A stretch of 64,000 bases of DNA from Caenimonas aquaedulcis (lineage in GTDB: Bacteria; Pseudomonadota; Gammaproteobacteria; Burkholderiales; Burkholderiaceae_C): assembly GCF_015831345.1 (NCBI RefSeq), contig NZ_JADWYS010000001.1:3872618-3936617 (forward strand), in the 5' to 3' direction. A model generated the notes under the pieces. The model did not search any database and had not been told where the DNA came from. It saw only the letters and a list, made by a program, of their open reading frames with translations. Position numbers and translations under genes: made by a program. Below are positions 1-9,853 of the stretch, one piece after another. Within the stretch, counting starts at the first letter, position 1. Every line of letters begins with the position of its first letter.

Positions 1-1001
1 CCGAGTTGTTCCGTGTCTTCGAGTCGCTCAAGGCCGAGGGCTACGCGATCCTCTTCATCACGCACAAGATCCGCGAGGTGCTCGCCTGCGCGGACCGCAT
101 CTCGGTGATGCGGCACGGCGCGATGGCGGGCTCCTTCGCGCGCGGCGAAGCGGATGCGCAGAAGCTGGTCGAGACGATGTTCGGCGAGCACGCGCCGATG
201 CAGGCGGCCGTCGCGTCCGCGGCAGTGGCGCCCTCCACGCCGGCGAGCCCGGTGCTGGAGCTGCGCGGCGCGTCGTGCCGGGCCACCGGCAGCGAGACCG
301 CGCTGGCGGAGCTCGACATCAGCGTCGGCGCGGGTGAAATCGTCGGTATCGCCGGCGTTTCGGGCAGCGGGCAGAAGGAGCTGGGCGACCTCATCCTCGG
401 CTTGCGCCCCCTCGCCTCCGGATCGAAGTGGCTGTGCGGCGAGGACGCCTCCGCATGGAGCATCGCCCGGATGCGCGAAGCCGGCGTCGCGGTCATCCCC
501 GAGGACCCGCTCGCGATGGCGGCGTTCCCCGGCATGAGCGTGCGCGAGAACCTCGCGCTCGGCACGGGGCGGCGCTACTGGCGCGGCGCGACGGTCGATT
601 GGCCCGCGCTCGAGGCGGCGATGGCGAAGTCGTTCCGCGCGCTGTCGTTCCCCATGCCCGCGCTCGACCTGCCGCTCGGTGCCCTCTCCGGGGGCAATGT
701 GCAGCGGGTGGTGGTCGCACGCGAGATGGCGCACCAGCCGCGCCTCGTGCTGGCGCTCTACCCGACGCGAGGACTCGACGTGCGCAGTGCCGCGTCGCTG
801 CGCGAGCTGCTGCGCAGCGTGCGCGGTGAAGGCCGCGCGGTGCTGCTCGTCTCCGAAGACCTCGACGAGCTGGCGGAGTTGTCGGACCGGCTTCTCGTGC
901 TTTTCGCCGGAGCCGTCGCCGGCGAATTCAGGCGTGGCGCGTGGACCGCGGAGGAGGTCGGCCTGCTCATGACAGGTTCCAAGGAGGCCGCACATGCCTG
1001 A
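1..1001 (+). CDS. ATP-binding subunit of BMP-type nucleoside ABC importer (5' end cut by window)
   Basis: The open frame runs into the left edge, so the N-terminus is missing. What remains starts at the H-loop of a first nucleotide-binding domain (LFITHKIREV) and continues into a complete second domain. The second domain has the loop GVSGSGQKEL in place of a true Walker A and a good signature motif, LSGGNVQRVVVAREM. Two ATPase domains, the second with a weak P-loop, are typical of the ribose/nucleoside importer ATPases (NupO/YufO class). The protein energises the two permeases encoded directly downstream. Its stop overlaps the next start, and a strong AAGGAGG ribosome site (981-987) lies inside its 3' end. 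Confidence 0.9.
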   Translation, partial: ELFRVFESLKAEGYAILFITHKIREVLACADRISVMRHGAMAGSFARGEADAQKLVETMFGEHAPMQAAVASAAVAPSTPASPVLELRGASCRATGSETALAELDISVGAGEIVGIAGVSGSGQKELGDLILGLRPLASGSKWLCGEDASAWSIARMREAGVAVIPEDPLAMAAFPGMSVRENLALGTGRRYWRGATVDWPALEAAMAKSFRALSFPMPALDLPLGALSGGNVQRVVVAREMAHQPRLVLALYPTRGLDVRSAASLRELLRSVRGEGRAVLLVSEDLDELAELSDRLLVLFAGAVAGEFRRGAWTAEEVGLLMTGSKEAAHA

Positions 1002-2040
1002 TGCCGCTTCGATCGCCGGCTGGCGCGGCTCGGCCGCGATGGCGGCATGCAGCCGCTTCGCGGGCGTCACGGCCGTCGCGCTGGGCGTGTTCGCGCTCGT
1101 GCTCCTCGCGGCCGGCAAGGATCCAATCGCGGCCTACGAGAACACCTTCCGCCACACGCTCGCCAGCGCCTACGGCGCGAGCGAGTTGCTGGTGCGCATG
1201 ACGCCGCTGCTGCTCGCCGCGGTCGCCGTCGCATTGCCGGCGCGCCTGGGCCTCATCAACGTCGGCGGGGAGGGGCAGTTCTACATGGGCGCGTTCATGG
1301 CCTCCGCCGCCGCATTCCTCACTCCGCAGGCGCCCGCCTGGCTGCTCCTGCCCTTCGTCGCGCTGGCCGGTTTCGCGGGCGGCGCGCTGTGGGCGGCGAT
1401 CCCGGGGTTCCTGCGCGCCGCGAGGCTCGTCAACGAAACGGTCGCCACGCTGCTGCTCAATTACGTCGCGCCGCTCGTGGTCAGCTACTTCGTCTACGGG
1501 CCGTGGCGCACGCGCGAGAACTCCGCGTATCCCGAGTCGGCGCGGTTCGCGGATGCGGCGCTGCTGCCTTCCTTCTTCGGCACGCGCGTGCATGCGGGCC
1601 TGCTGGTCGCGCTGGCCGCGCTCGCGATCTACTGGGTGGTGATCGAGAAGACCCGCTGGGGCCTGGAGATGCGCGCCATCGGCGGCAACCCCGAAGCGGC
1701 GCAGCGCCTCGGTGTGCCCGTGCCCGCGTGGATCGTCGCCGCGCTCGCCATCGGGGGCGGCTTCGCGGGCCTCGCCGGCATGGGCGAGGCCATGGGCATC
1801 GCGGGCCGCTTGCGCGAAGGCCTCTCGCCCGGCTACGGCTACACGGGCTTTCTGATCGCGTGGCTCGCGGGCGGGCGGCCGCTCGGCATCCTCTTCATGG
1901 CCTTCCTGTTCGCGATCATCACCTCGGCGGGCGACAGCCTGCAGATCTCGCAGGGCGTGCCCTATGCGACGGTGAACATCCTGCTCGCAGCGACGCTGTT
2001 CGTGGTGCTCGCGCGGCGGACTTCGGGGATGGGCAAATGA
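994..2040 (+). CDS. Nucleoside-type ABC transporter permease 1 (BPD_transp_2 family)
   Basis: This 348-residue inner-membrane protein has about eight to ten hydrophobic segments. It carries the family stretch GLINVGGEGQFYMGAF near residue 87 and the cytoplasmic coupling region around MRAIGGNPEAAQRLGV, which contacts the ATPase. It pairs with the second permease to form the channel of a BMP-dependent importer (NupP-like). The ATG at 994 is 6 bases after AAGGAGG and overlaps the ATPase stop; its own stop overlaps the next gene (ATGA), so the genes are translationally coupled. The substrate is probably a nucleoside or purine-like compound, but sequence alone does not settle this. Confidence 0.9.
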   Translation: MPDAASIAGWRGSAAMAACSRFAGVTAVALGVFALVLLAAGKDPIAAYENTFRHTLASAYGASELLVRMTPLLLAAVAVALPARLGLINVGGEGQFYMGAFMASAAAFLTPQAPAWLLLPFVALAGFAGGALWAAIPGFLRAARLVNETVATLLLNYVAPLVVSYFVYGPWRTRENSAYPESARFADAALLPSFFGTRVHAGLLVALAALAIYWVVIEKTRWGLEMRAIGGNPEAAQRLGVPVPAWIVAALAIGGGFAGLAGMGEAMGIAGRLREGLSPGYGYTGFLIAWLAGGRPLGILFMAFLFAIITSAGDSLQISQGVPYATVNILLAATLFVVLARRTSGMGK

Positions 2041-2957
2041 CGACGCCACTGCTCCTGGGCCTGCTCGCGGGCGCGATCCTGTCCGGGACGTCGCTCCTTT
2101 ACGCCACGCTGGGCGAGGCGGTGGTGGAGCGCTCGGGCATCGTGAACCTCGGCCTCGAAGGCGTGCTGCTCGTGGGCGCCTCGTCGGGTTTCGCCGTCAC
2201 CGCGGTGTCGGGCAATGCGTGGCTCGGCCTGCTGACCGCCGCTGCGGCGGGCGCGCTCATGAACATGCTGTTCGGCTGGCTCGTCGTCACGCGCAAGGCG
2301 AACCAGCTCGCGAGCGGCCTCACCCTGATGTTCTTCGGTTTCGGGGCGAGTGCTCTCATCGGCGCGCCGCACGTGGGCGCGGTGATCGCGGGCCTGCCGA
2401 AGTGGCGGCCGCAGTGGCTCGCGGGTTTCGACTGGGTGCGGGCCAGCACGCTGTTCAACTACGACCTCCTGACCTGGCTCGCGCTGCCCGCGGCGCTGCT
2501 CACCTGGTGGCTGCTGTTCGCCACGCGCTGGGGCCTCGGCGTGCGCGCCGTGGGCGAGATGCCGGCCGCCGCGTTCGCGGCCGGCCGCGACACCGCGCAC
2601 CTGCAATACCAGGCGCTGCTCCTCGGCGGCGCGCTCGGCGGCATCGCGGGCGCGCACCTGTCGCTGTCGCTCACGCTCACATGGGCCGAGTACATGACGG
2701 CGGGCCGCGGCTTCATCGCCATCGCGCTCGTGATCTTCTCGAAATGGAACCCGCTGCGCGCGATCGCGGGCGCACTCCTCTTCGGCGGCGCCGAGGCGAT
2801 GGAGCTGCAGCTGCAGGCGCGCGGCTCCCCCATTTCCCCCTTCGTGCTGCACATGCTGCCCTACCTGCTCACGCTCGGCGTGCTGCTCGCGTGGGGCGGC
2901 TCGCGCAGGCTCGCCGCACCGGCCAGCCTCGGCCGCACGTTCTACGGATCGAGTTAA
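2037..2957 (+). CDS. Nucleoside-type ABC transporter permease 2 (BPD_transp_2 family)
   Basis: This 306-residue polytopic membrane protein is the second channel subunit (NupQ-like). It shows the family motif VNLGLEGVLLVGA near residue 37 and a coupling region LGVRAVGEMPAAAFAAG around residues 165-180. The ATG at 2037 overlaps the stop of permease 1 by four bases. It is followed 13 bases later by the binding protein gene, so ATPase, two permeases and binding protein form one operon with the standard BMP-family order. Confidence 0.9.
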   Translation: MTTPLLLGLLAGAILSGTSLLYATLGEAVVERSGIVNLGLEGVLLVGASSGFAVTAVSGNAWLGLLTAAAAGALMNMLFGWLVVTRKANQLASGLTLMFFGFGASALIGAPHVGAVIAGLPKWRPQWLAGFDWVRASTLFNYDLLTWLALPAALLTWWLLFATRWGLGVRAVGEMPAAAFAAGRDTAHLQYQALLLGGALGGIAGAHLSLSLTLTWAEYMTAGRGFIAIALVIFSKWNPLRAIAGALLFGGAEAMELQLQARGSPISPFVLHMLPYLLTLGVLLAWGGSRRLAAPASLGRTFYGSS

Positions 2958-2970
2958 CCAGGAGCATCCC

Positions 2971-4044
2971 ATGAAGCAAAGATTCGGCCGGATCCTTTCC
3001 GCATGCATCGCCTGCGTGGCGCTCATCGCGGGCCCCGCGCTCGCGCAGGCGACGCTCACCATCGGCGCGGTGTATGTCGGCAGCGTCAACGACCACGGGT
3101 ACAACCGCTCGTTCCACGACGCGCTCACGCAGGTGGCGCGCGACGTGCCCGGGGTGAAGCTCATCGAGGTGGAGAACGTGCCCGAGAGCGGGCAGTCGGA
3201 GAGCGTGATGGAAGGTCTCGTGCAGCAAGGCGCGAAGCTCGTCATCCCCACGAGCTTCGGCTACTCGGACTCCGCGCGCAAGGTGGCGCGGCGCCACCGC
3301 GACGTCGCGTTCGAGTTCGCGGGCGACGGCGACACCGAAAGCAACTTCGGCGTGTTCTTCGGCCAGACGCAGCACGCGATGTATGCGATGGGCGTGGCCG
3401 CGGGCCGGATGACGAAGACGAACAAGCTCGGCTTCGTCATCGGCGTGCCCATCGGCTATTCGCTGGGCAACGTCAACGCCTTCCAGATGGGCGCGAAGTC
3501 CGTGAACCCCGCCGTGCAGACCATCGTCGTCGTGACGGGCGGCTGGTCGGACAAGGCCAAGGAAGCCTCCGCGGCCAATGCGCTGCTGGACCAGGGCTGC
3601 GACGTCGTGTCGATGCACGTCGACTCGCCCGCCACCATCATCCGCACCGTCGAGGCGCGCGGCGCCATGTCGGTGGGCTTCCAGTCGATCCAGGCGCGCG
3701 AGCTCGCGCCCAGGGGCTGGCTGACCGGCATCGGCTTCGACTGGACGCCGTTCCTCACGCAGGTCGCGAAGGACGTGATGGCCGGCAGGTTCCGCGGCCA
3801 GGCGGTGTACCAGGGCTTGGGCCGGATGGTGGTGGTCGCACCCTTCGGCGCGGCGGTGCCGCCGGACGTGCAAGCGCAGGTGCGGCGCGCCGCCGACGAG
3901 ATCGCAAAGGGCTTCAATCCCTTCACCGGCCCCATCAAGGACAACCGCGGGCGCACGGTGCTCCCCGCCAACGCCACCGTCGGCAACGACCAGATGGGGC
4001 GGCTGAACTGGTACGTCGAGGGCGTGGTCGGAAAGGTGCAATAG
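2971..4044 (+). CDS. BMP family periplasmic substrate-binding protein
   Basis: This 357-residue protein begins with a Sec signal peptide that probably ends after GPALA near residue 26. The mature part has the Bmp/PnrA family pattern: TIGAVYVGSVNDHGYNRSFHDA at the N-terminal lobe, with ligand-site residues in the NDHGYN stretch, and an internal FGVFFGQTQHAMYAMGVAAG-like segment. The family binds nucleosides or related purines outside the membrane and delivers them to the permeases. An AGGAG ribosome site precedes the ATG. Because ureide-type catabolic genes follow at once, a purine-breakdown product is a reasonable ligand guess (inference). Confidence 0.88.
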   Translation: MKQRFGRILSACIACVALIAGPALAQATLTIGAVYVGSVNDHGYNRSFHDALTQVARDVPGVKLIEVENVPESGQSESVMEGLVQQGAKLVIPTSFGYSDSARKVARRHRDVAFEFAGDGDTESNFGVFFGQTQHAMYAMGVAAGRMTKTNKLGFVIGVPIGYSLGNVNAFQMGAKSVNPAVQTIVVVTGGWSDKAKEASAANALLDQGCDVVSMHVDSPATIIRTVEARGAMSVGFQSIQARELAPRGWLTGIGFDWTPFLTQVAKDVMAGRFRGQAVYQGLGRMVVVAPFGAAVPPDVQAQVRRAADEIAKGFNPFTGPIKDNRGRTVLPANATVGNDQMGRLNWYVEGVVGKVQ

Positions 4045-4046
4045 CC

Positions 4047-5303
4047 ATGGAACTGAAAGAGCGGATCCAGGCGGCCAACGCCGAAGCGCTGCGCCGCATC
4101 GTCGCGGCCGATCCCGTGCTGGTGGACGTCGCGCCCGCCGGTGAGGTGATTCCCGGACTGCGCGATCGCATGATCCTGCACTCCGGCCCGCCCATCGACT
4201 GGAACCGCATGTGCGGCGCGCAGCGGGGTGCCGCCATCGGCATGTGCCTGTTCGAAGGCTGGGCGCGCGACGCGCAGGAGGCAGGCCGCCTGCTGGCCGC
4301 CGGCGAGATCGCGTTCGAGCCGAACCACCATCACTCGGCGGTGGGGCCGATGGCCGGCACCATCACCCGCAACATGTGGGTGTGGGTGGTGGAGAACCGG
4401 GCCTTCGGCAACCGCGCGTATTGCCGGCAGGTGGAGAGCTTCCAGCAGTTCGGCGACTACTCGAAGGACGCGCTCGCCGGCCTCGAAAAATGGCGCGACG
4501 TGTGGGGCCCCGCCCTCGGCGCGGCCGTGCGCCGGATGGGCGGCATCCCGCTCAAGCCGCTCGTCGCCCGAGCGCTGCAGATGGGCGACGAGATGCACAA
4601 CCGCGTGCTTGCCTCGTCCAGCCTCTTCGCCAACGCGGTCGCGCCGGAGCTCGTGCAGGCCGGCCTGCCCGCGCGGCAGGTGACCGAGACCATGTATTAC
4701 GCGGGCAACCATCCGTTCCTGTTCCTGGGCCTCTCGATGGCCGCGGCGAAGGCCTCGATGGACCCGGCGCGCGGCATCGAGGCGAGCACGGTGGTCACGG
4801 CCATGGCGCGCAACGGCACCGAGTTCGGCATCCAGGTCAGCGGGCTGGAAGGCGAATGGTTCACGGCGCCGTCGCCGCGCGTGCAGGGCCTGCTGCTGCC
4901 CGGATGGAAGGATGACGACGCAGGCCTGGACATGGGCGATTCGGCGATCACCGAAACCGTCGGCTGGGGCGGCTTCGTGATCGGGGGCGCGCCCGGCATC
5001 CTCGCGTTCACGGGCGGCACCGCCGCGCAGGCGCTCGGCTACACGCGCGACATGCGCGAGATCACCGTGGGCAGCAGCCCCGACTACCTCATGCCCGCGC
5101 TCGACTTCGCGGGCGCGCCCGTCGGCATCGACATCCGCAAGGTCGCCGACACGGGCATCGTGCCGGTGATCGACACCGCGATCGCGCATCGCGAACCCGG
5201 ACACGGCACGCTCGGCGGCGGCATCGTGCGCCCGCCGATGGCTTGCTTCCACCAGGCGCTCAGGCGTTTCGGCGCGCGCTACCGGCAGGACGCCACGCCA
5301 TGA
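4047..5303 (+). CDS. AllG/YlbE-like DUF1116 protein, putative oxamate carbamoyltransferase component
   Basis: The 418-residue product matches the DUF1116 family and has almost the same length as E. coli YlbE (AllG). Shared landmarks I recognise are LHSGPPIDWNRMCG near residue 35, CLFEGWARD near residue 66, VTAMARNGTEFGIQVSGL near residue 250, MGDSAITETVGWGG near residue 295 and the C-terminal GIVRPPMACFHQAL. In E. coli, AllF (FdrA), AllG and AllH form an oxamate transcarbamylase of allantoin breakdown. AllH (DUF2877) is not visible here. The gene lies 2 bases after the BMP protein and overlaps fdrA by ATGA, so uptake and catabolism are co-expressed. The exact substrate is uncertain. Confidence 0.8.
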   Translation: MELKERIQAANAEALRRIVAADPVLVDVAPAGEVIPGLRDRMILHSGPPIDWNRMCGAQRGAAIGMCLFEGWARDAQEAGRLLAAGEIAFEPNHHHSAVGPMAGTITRNMWVWVVENRAFGNRAYCRQVESFQQFGDYSKDALAGLEKWRDVWGPALGAAVRRMGGIPLKPLVARALQMGDEMHNRVLASSSLFANAVAPELVQAGLPARQVTETMYYAGNHPFLFLGLSMAAAKASMDPARGIEASTVVTAMARNGTEFGIQVSGLEGEWFTAPSPRVQGLLLPGWKDDDAGLDMGDSAITETVGWGGFVIGGAPGILAFTGGTAAQALGYTRDMREITVGSSPDYLMPALDFAGAPVGIDIRKVADTGIVPVIDTAIAHREPGHGTLGGGIVRPPMACFHQALRRFGARYRQDATP

Positions 5304-6856
5304 AACGCGTGGTGGTCAGCCGCAACCGCTATTTCGACTCGGTGTTCCTCATGCAGGCCGCGAGCCGGATGGCGGCGCAGGCCGGCATGCGGGACGCGTC
5401 CGCGCTCATGGCCACGCCCGCCAACAAGGAGATGCTGGCGCGCCTGGGCTACGTGGGCACGCCCGATGCGCAGTTCGCGGCGGCAGGACCGAACGATCTC
5501 GTGATCGCCCTCGACGGCGAGCAGGCGGCGGTCGATGCGATCGCGGCGGATCCCGCGTCATGGCTGCGCGGCGGATCGCCCGCAGGCGATGCGACCGCGT
5601 CCGCGCCGCGCTCGATCCGCCAGGCGGTGGCCGTGCGGCCCGACGCGAACGTGGCCGTCATCTCGGTGCCGGGTGCGTACGCATCGCGCGAGGCAAGGTC
5701 CGCGCTCGATGCGGGCCTGCATGCGTTCGTCTTTTCCAGCAACGTGCCCGTGGACGACGAACTCGCGCTCAAGACCTTCGCACGCGAACGAGGCCTGCTC
5801 ATGATGGGCCCCGACTGCGGCACCGCGTACATCGGCGGCGCCGGCGTCGGCTTCGCGAACGCCGTGCGGCGCGGGCCCATCGGCATCGTGGGCTCGTCGG
5901 GCACGGGCCTGCAGGAATTCTCCAGCCTCGTGCATCGCCGCGGTTCCGGCATTTCGCATGGCATCGGGGTCGGCAGCCGCGACCTGCGCGACGAGATCGG
6001 CGGGATCTCGACCTTCATGGCGCTGGACGCGCTGGAAGCCGACCCGCGAACCGGGGTCATCGTGGTGATCGCCAAACGGCCCGGGGCGCGGACGGAAACG
6101 AGGCTGCTCGAGCGCTGTGCGCGCAGCGCGAAGCCGGTGATCCTCTGCCTGTTCAGCGTGGACCTCCCGCATACCCCAAGCCTTCGCATCGTGAACACCA
6201 TCGATGGCGCAGTGGACCTCGCGCTCGGGCCGAGCCCGGCGCCCGAAGCGCTCAGGCCACGCGCCGCGGCGGCGGTCGCCACGATGAGCCCGCGCCAACG
6301 TCATGTGCGCGGCCTGTTCGCAGGCGGGACACTGTGCTACCAGGCGCAGGTGATCTTCGGCGCGGCGGGCCTGGCCGTGGCCTCCAACGCGCCTGCTCCG
6401 GGAATGACGTTGCTGCCGGACCCGCACGAGAGCGCCGGCACGACGTTCGTGGACATGGGCGCGGAAGTCTTCGTCGAGGGCCGGCCGCATCCGATGATCG
6501 ATTCGGCGCTGCGCAGGAAGCGCCTGGCGCGCGAGGCCGCCGACCCGTGCGTCGCGCTCATCCTCCTGGACTTCGTGCTGGGCGCCAACGCGTCGCGCGA
6601 CCCGGTGGGCGACATGCTTTCCGCGATCCGCGAGGCGATGGACGCCGCTCGGCGTCGCGGCGATGCGTTGTGCGTGGCGGCATCGGTCTGCGGCACCGAC
6701 GGGGACGCGCAGGGGCTCGCGGCGCAGACGCGGGCGCTCACCGATGCGGGCGTCGAGGTCTTTTCAAGTGCCGCGCAAGCCGCGGCGTTCTCGCGCGATG
6801 TCGCGCTGTTGCTCGCCGCAAAGGGGACAAAGGGGACAAAGGGGAATCGGCCATGA
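5300..6856 (+). CDS. fdrA: FdrA/AllF-like acyl-CoA synthetase-type protein
   Basis: The 518-residue product belongs to the FdrA family, which is built on a succinyl-CoA-synthetase alpha-like fold. It opens with KRVVVSRNRYFDSVFLMQAA and has the CoA-ligase-like glycine loop GIVGSSGTGLQEFSSL near residue 196. FdrA (AllF) works with the DUF1116 protein in oxamate transcarbamylation in E. coli. The start at 5300 overlaps the previous stop (ATGA); a longer upstream frame is not supported. The extreme C-terminus (KGTKGTKGN) is encoded by a tandem AAAGGGGAC repeat that also supplies the ribosome site for the next small gene. Confidence 0.82.
   Translation: MKRVVVSRNRYFDSVFLMQAASRMAAQAGMRDASALMATPANKEMLARLGYVGTPDAQFAAAGPNDLVIALDGEQAAVDAIAADPASWLRGGSPAGDATASAPRSIRQAVAVRPDANVAVISVPGAYASREARSALDAGLHAFVFSSNVPVDDELALKTFARERGLLMMGPDCGTAYIGGAGVGFANAVRRGPIGIVGSSGTGLQEFSSLVHRRGSGISHGIGVGSRDLRDEIGGISTFMALDALEADPRTGVIVVIAKRPGARTETRLLERCARSAKPVILCLFSVDLPHTPSLRIVNTIDGAVDLALGPSPAPEALRPRAAAAVATMSPRQRHVRGLFAGGTLCYQAQVIFGAAGLAVASNAPAPGMTLLPDPHESAGTTFVDMGAEVFVEGRPHPMIDSALRRKRLAREAADPCVALILLDFVLGANASRDPVGDMLSAIREAMDAARRRGDALCVAASVCGTDGDAQGLAAQTRALTDAGVEVFSSAAQAAAFSRDVALLLAAKGTKGTKGNRP
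6820..6844 (+). repeat. Tandem AAAGGGGAC repeat at the fdrA 3' end
   Basis: Two perfect 9-base units (6820-6828, 6829-6837) and a partial third (6838-6844) encode Lys-Gly-Thr repeats at the FdrA C-terminus. The last AAAGGGG sits 8 bases before the ATG at 6853 and can act as its ribosome binding site. Such repeats can change length by slippage, adding whole codons without a frameshift. Confidence 0.8.
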
Positions 6857-7032
6857 CCACCGAAGGCAAACTGCCGGACCTGCTCGCAGGCACGCCGGTG
6901 TTCGTGAATGTCGGCGTCCGTTCGTTCTGCGACGCGCTGGGCGAGGCAGGCTACGCGGTCGTGCAGGTGGAATGGTCGCCCCCACCGGCGGACGATCCGG
7001 AGATCGCCGCCTTGCTGGACGACCTGCTGTGA
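6853..7032 (+). CDS. Small FdrA-associated protein (59 aa)
   Basis: The ATG overlaps the fdrA stop (ATGA) and has a purine-rich ribosome site just upstream. The product contains a stretch like VFVNVGVRSFCDALG, then VVQVEWSPPPADDPEIAALL. This resembles the short N-terminal segment I associate with some FdrA/DUF1116-family proteins (pattern VGL-SF then V-W-PPA). I therefore read it as a split-off domain or small subunit of the same enzyme system. No catalytic function can be assigned. It is the last gene of the operon and ends 12 bases before the convergent outer-membrane gene. Confidence 0.65.
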   Translation: MTTEGKLPDLLAGTPVFVNVGVRSFCDALGEAGYAVVQVEWSPPPADDPEIAALLDDLL

Positions 7033-7044
7033 GGCGACGCCCGG

Positions 7045-7983
7045 CTAGAAGTGGTACTCGGCGCGGACCATCGTGGTTCGCGCGAAAGCGCCCGGGCCGG
7101 CGCCGCCGTTATGGTCGTTGCCGAACTTGTTGCGCCAGTACTGGTACTCGATGCCCAGCTTGAACGTGCCCTTGCTGCCGCCGGTCAGCGCGCCGACGTC
7201 CAGCATGATCTGGCTGTCCCAGTTGATCTCCGCCCTGGTGGAGCCGCCGAACTCGTTCGAGCCCTTGGGCGCGATGTAGTTGAGGTAGCCCTCGTAGGAG
7301 AGCGGCAGCCCGCCCACGGGGATCGGGATCGCCCAGGAGCTGCTCAACATCGCGTGCGTCTTGTAGCTGTAGCGGTCGTAGCAGGCGTTGGGCGGATAGC
7401 CGACCACGGCCGGCGGGAACGTCGTGCACGGGGCGTTGCTCTCGTTCAGGCCGTAGAGGCCGACGTTCATGTAGCCGGGGACGTTGAGCTCCAGGGTCGG
7501 GCCCCAGACGAACATGCGCTTCTTCGAGCTGTAACCCGCGTCGTTCTTCGTGTTCCAGTCGAAGCCCAGGGTCAGCGCGACGTCCTTGATGCCGGGGAGC
7601 TTGAGCTGGCGGTCCGGGAAGACCTTGCCCCACTCGATGTGGTTGCGGTAGAGGACGTACGCTTCGTGCGCCGAGCCCGTGCAGTTGAAGTTGGTGCAGC
7701 TCGCCGGGTCGTTGTGGTCCGACATCAGCAGGTCCACGCTGGCCCAGTTGACGCCGTACTTGTAGCCGCTCGTGTGCTGGAGGTTGACGATGTTCTTGCT
7801 GATGTTCTGCGCGCTGCCGTCGGACCGGTTGACGTAGGGCTCGCGGAAGTTCGTTCCATAGCGCCAGCTGATCGACGTGTCGCTCCAGTCCGCAGCCGCG
7901 GCGGGCAGGGAGGCGGCAGCGCCGAGGCAGGCGATGGCTTGGAGGAGGCCGCCGAACTGCGCGGACCGGATTGCGATGCTCAT
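7045..7983 (-). CDS. Outer-membrane channel protein, Tsx/outer-envelope type
   Basis: The 312-residue product has a signal peptide (hydrophobic run ending near AAAA-DWSDTS, residue 31), then alternating polar/aromatic strands, and ends in the terminal phenylalanine of outer-membrane beta-barrels (AEYHF). Its opening WSDTSISWRYGTNFREP resembles nucleoside-specific channel (Tsx-like) outer envelope proteins. AAAGGAG (complement of 7990-7996) lies 6 bases before the ATG. It is convergent to the ABC/fdrA operon. A role in letting the same nucleoside-like substrate across the outer membrane is plausible but inferred from context. Confidence 0.72.
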   Translation of the reverse strand: MSIAIRSAQFGGLLQAIACLGAAASLPAAAADWSDTSISWRYGTNFREPYVNRSDGSAQNISKNIVNLQHTSGYKYGVNWASVDLLMSDHNDPASCTNFNCTGSAHEAYVLYRNHIEWGKVFPDRQLKLPGIKDVALTLGFDWNTKNDAGYSSKKRMFVWGPTLELNVPGYMNVGLYGLNESNAPCTTFPPAVVGYPPNACYDRYSYKTHAMLSSSWAIPIPVGGLPLSYEGYLNYIAPKGSNEFGGSTRAEINWDSQIMLDVGALTGGSKGTFKLGIEYQYWRNKFGNDHNGGAGPGAFARTTMVRAEYHF

Positions 7984-8090
7984 GGGAGGCTCCTTTGATG
8001 TTGGTTGCCGGGCCAGTGTGGGCGCGCCGCAAGGGGCCGGTGTTGATCCACGTCAAGTACCGATGAGCTGGCCCGGCCTAGATTGGCGCC

Positions 8091-9716
<1,626 letters not shown>

Positions 9717-9853
9717 ACGCGGCGTCGTCTGCCCTGCTCGCAACGTAAAGTCGGGGCGACTGACGGGGGGCTGATTGGCGCAATCTCCAGCCTTGACAAG
9801 GATCGAGTTACTGGGCACCGTTCCCAAAGTGTTTTCCAGGGCGCCCCACTTCC

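Noticed and set aside
5558..6490. Long antisense ORFs opposite fdrA and many similar frames across the window
   Set aside because: They lie opposite genes with clear family motifs, have biased Arg/Ala/Pro/His composition, and have no ribosome sites; they are shadows of GC-rich coding.
7984..8090. CIRCE element for HrcA control of the groEL gene
   Set aside because: The TTAGCACTC-N9-GAGTGCTAA pattern is absent from the upstream region.
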